Of a stretch of DNA of 31,500 nt, positions 29,443 to 31,500 are shown one piece after another; within the stretch, counting starts at the first letter, position 1, and every line of letters begins with the position of its first letter. Source of the stretch: a virus. The DNA is taken from IMG/VR virus record IMGVR_UViG_3300035661_000234, positions 1-31,500 of that record. One strand, given 5' to 3'. The position numbers and the translations under genes were made by a program. Under the pieces are notes generated by a model. The model had not been told where the DNA came from and made no database searches. It saw only the letters and a program-made list of their open reading frames with translations.

Positions 29443-31500
29443 CTATAATACACTACCGGATATGTCGCAATCTGGAAATTTTATGGATAATAGAGTGTCC
29501 GGATAGGAAAGGATAACATTATTAACATTATCCATTAAAAATTTGTTATTGTATTTGTTTACAGTTGTTCCTGTATTATTTCTATACCTTCCTATTTCTT
29601 TTGGTGAATAGACTTTTCCTGAATCAATATCAGTATCGAAAATATTATAGAATCTCAAATTCACCACATTCACCACTCCATCTATTCCTTGCAATACGTT
29701 ATGTACACTTGAAATATAAATAGGCTGATTTATCTGCCAGTTTGTTACCGCGAAATAAGTTCTCAATGCAGTTAAACAATCAATCAATACTTTCTGTTTA
29801 TTTTTCTTATCTGCAATAATTTGAAACTGAACCTGGAAATTAACTACTCTTGCATCAACAATGTCAATCCAGTCACCAATCAATCTCTTTGTAACTAACC
29901 AGTTTTTGATATTTGTTTTCAATAACTCATTAGGATATTTCCATAGTCCTTTATCGTCTTTATAAATAGTTACTGGCAAATTATCTTGATTAACTCCCAA
30001 CACATATAATCTACATTTTTCACCTATCCATAAAGAGGTAGTATTTTGTAGAATAGCATTTGAGGTTTCTTGGAATTGAGTAATGACATTACCGGATGCT
30101 ATCGATGAACTAGAAGTTGGTAAATTAGCCATAAATTGTTTTATAGTATTTATCGCAGCTTCTCTATCTGCTGTAGACCCAAGTGTCAATAGTTTATCTA
30201 ACTGAGTATTTAAATAGTTTTGTATTTTACTATAGGTTAATACTTGAGGCTTTATTTCTTCGTAAGATACTCTAAAAGGAGCACCATATTTAACGGGCAT
30301 TTTTAAAATCAAATTCTTTACATCTTCATAAGTAACTGCTCTATCGTTGGCAGAAAATATTTTACCAATGCTATGCCTAATCTCCTCATTTGTTAAATCA
30401 TCTGTTCCACCTACTGCTGGTAAATTAGATGCTATCTTTAATGAGTTTTTTACCACACTAAGGATACCTAAATTAGCTGAACCAGGTGCTGCTACAAATT
30501 GTTTATCAACTATGTCTACAATCTGATTGTTTAGTATGTTTGTCTTCGTTCCTGCCCCTGTTCTATATTTTATAAACAAAGTACTGTCTCCCTGAGGAAC
30601 TTCGCCTAATGCCGAGTTACTTAAGATTTGATTTAATGAGAAATTAGCAAGAGTTCTTACATCGTATGTGTTTAATAACTGATTCCAGTTATCGTAGTTA
30701 ATAAGAGTTGAACCAAAGGTCAATATCACTTGATTATCTTTCGTTCTTCTTACTATAAATCTTTTTGGTTTGTTTACCCATTCGCCATAACTCACACTCA
30801 TATCTGTATATGAGTTTACTAAATTCTGTAAATCTTGAGGTAAAGCATTTAACTCAACAAATATAGAATCCTCAGATAAGTTTTCTACTTCAACATAAAC
30901 TTTATTAAGGTCTCTAAAATCACTATCTACTGGTACATCATAAGTGTTCCCTGCTACTGCTACTACTCCTAAAATTTCTGTTACCTCTGTATCGTTAATA
31001 ACTACAGGTAAAAATGGTTGGGCTAAATTAGCACTTACGTAAAATCTTTGTACCCTTGTTTCTCCAGCAGTTAATACAATAGTTTTCTCAACTGTATAAT
31101 CAATTAATCTGTTATTAGTATCAAAATTTGGTATAATAGTTCTTCCTTGAGAGTTACTAAAGTTAATCTCATCCAAACATTCAAACACTGTTCCGTTAGT
31201 TGATTGAACTTTTAAACCTGATTGTAAGGAAATAAGGTAGTTAGAGTCAGGGGTCATAACAGAACCACTTTGGGTTGCAACTGCAGGTACTGTAATGGTT
31301 AAAACTGCCTGAGTTGTTGATGGTTTAGGAAAATAATTATAAAACCCTAAGTCTTGTGCAATTCTTATTAGAGACTCTCTTGCTTGGGCTGTTCCTTTAG
31401 AGCTTTCATTAAATGCTCTATCTATTGAATAGTTTAAAGTATCCCCAGCATAGGCAAGCATTTCCAAATACATCATATCTGGTGAGGCGTCGTTAAAATA
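29443..31500 (-). CDS. Baseplate J-like/wedge protein, N-terminus beyond window edge
   Basis: A large structural protein: at least 685 codons are visible, and the frame stays open past the ATG at 31476 (FNDASPDMMYLEMLAYAGD), so the true start is outside. The PDMMYLEMLAYAGDTLNY opening is the hallmark of baseplate J/gp6-like proteins. The region up to about residue 300 contains beta-rich repeats, and GGTDDLTNEEIRHSIGKIFSANDRAVTYEDVKNLI near residues 355-392 matches the conserved J-like core. In contractile-tailed phages this protein forms the wedges around the tail hub. It marks this end of the window as the virion region. Confidence 0.9.
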   Translation of the reverse strand, partial: YFNDASPDMMYLEMLAYAGDTLNYSIDRAFNESSKGTAQARESLIRIAQDLGFYNYFPKPSTTQAVLTITVPAVATQSGSVMTPDSNYLISLQSGLKVQSTNGTVFECLDEINFSNSQGRTIIPNFDTNNRLIDYTVEKTIVLTAGETRVQRFYVSANLAQPFLPVVINDTEVTEILGVVAVAGNTYDVPVDSDFRDLNKVYVEVENLSEDSIFVELNALPQDLQNLVNSYTDMSVSYGEWVNKPKRFIVRRTKDNQVILTFGSTLINYDNWNQLLNTYDVRTLANFSLNQILSNSALGEVPQGDSTLFIKYRTGAGTKTNILNNQIVDIVDKQFVAAPGSANLGILSVVKNSLKIASNLPAVGGTDDLTNEEIRHSIGKIFSANDRAVTYEDVKNLILKMPVKYGAPFRVSYEEIKPQVLTYSKIQNYLNTQLDKLLTLGSTADREAAINTIKQFMANLPTSSSSIASGNVITQFQETSNAILQNTTSLWIGEKCRLYVLGVNQDNLPVTIYKDDKGLWKYPNELLKTNIKNWLVTKRLIGDWIDIVDARVVNFQVQFQIIADKKNKQKVLIDCLTALRTYFAVTNWQINQPIYISSVHNVLQGIDGVVNVVNLRFYNIFDTDIDSGKVYSPKEIGRYRNNTGTTVNKYNNKFLMDNVNNVILSYPDTLLSIKFPDCDISGSVL

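Overview
The window looks like part of a large tailed-phage genome, probably a jumbo myovirus-like phage of a Bacteroidota host. The phage call rests on a baseplate J-like wedge protein at the right edge, a phage-type C-family DNA polymerase at the left edge, several homing endonucleases, and dense ATGA-coupled minus-strand genes. The host guess is weaker. It rests on high AT content, few Shine-Dalgarno sequences, A-rich leaders and promoter boxes resembling the Bacteroidota TAnnTTTG element. No tRNA, rRNA or CRISPR array was seen.

Layout, in + coordinates (almost everything is transcribed right to left). 1-7 kb: replication and repair genes, namely the start of a DnaE-type polymerase, a GIY-YIG protein on the + strand, an AAA+ ATPase, a macro-fold protein, an I78-like protein, and a SNF2 helicase whose gene is broken in two by a split intein with a homing endonuclease gene between the halves. 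7-10 kb: a second macro-like protein, the RNA 2'-phosphotransferase KptA, an RNA ligase fused to an HNH domain, and small genes. 10-12 kb: a DUF932 gene flanked by a terminator and promoters. 12.4-12.9 kb: two small + strand genes, one resembling virion proteins. 13-18 kb: nucleotide and RNA metabolism, with a frameshifted nucleoside deoxyribosyltransferase-like gene, a Nudix protein, a DnaQ-like exonuclease, an HD/adenylyltransferase fusion and an RlaP-like nucleotidyltransferase. 18.3-18.8 kb: a gap holding palindromes, a 33-residue membrane peptide and a candidate structured RNA. 18.8-25.2 kb: an ABC-transporter module with an OmpA-fused substrate-binding protein and four accessory membrane or coiled-coil proteins. 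25.2-29.4 kb: small accessory genes and a zinc-finger homing-endonuclease-like pair. 29.4 kb to the right edge: the baseplate gene.

How the genes may work together. The polymerase, exonuclease, helicase and AAA+ ATPase fit replication and repair. RNA ligase, KptA, macro-like and RlaP-like proteins suggest a phage RNA-repair pathway; the Nudix and HD/adenylyltransferase proteins may handle linked NAD- or CoA-type nucleotides (inference). The ABC/OmpA module would act at the host envelope.

Main signals for a second look: (1) a fractured split intein at the DECH box of the SNF2 helicase; (2) a repeated two-box motif GTTAAC-N10-nTAnnTTTA upstream of five gene starts, with invariant spacing, which looks like a phage promoter class; (3) a roughly 185-nt element closed by a 22-position helix whose G-U pairs exist only in the minus-strand RNA; (4) the RNA-repair set; (5) the ABC/OmpA module. 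Three genes carry lesions (a lost base, an amber codon, a 10-A run) that may be real decay or sequencing error.
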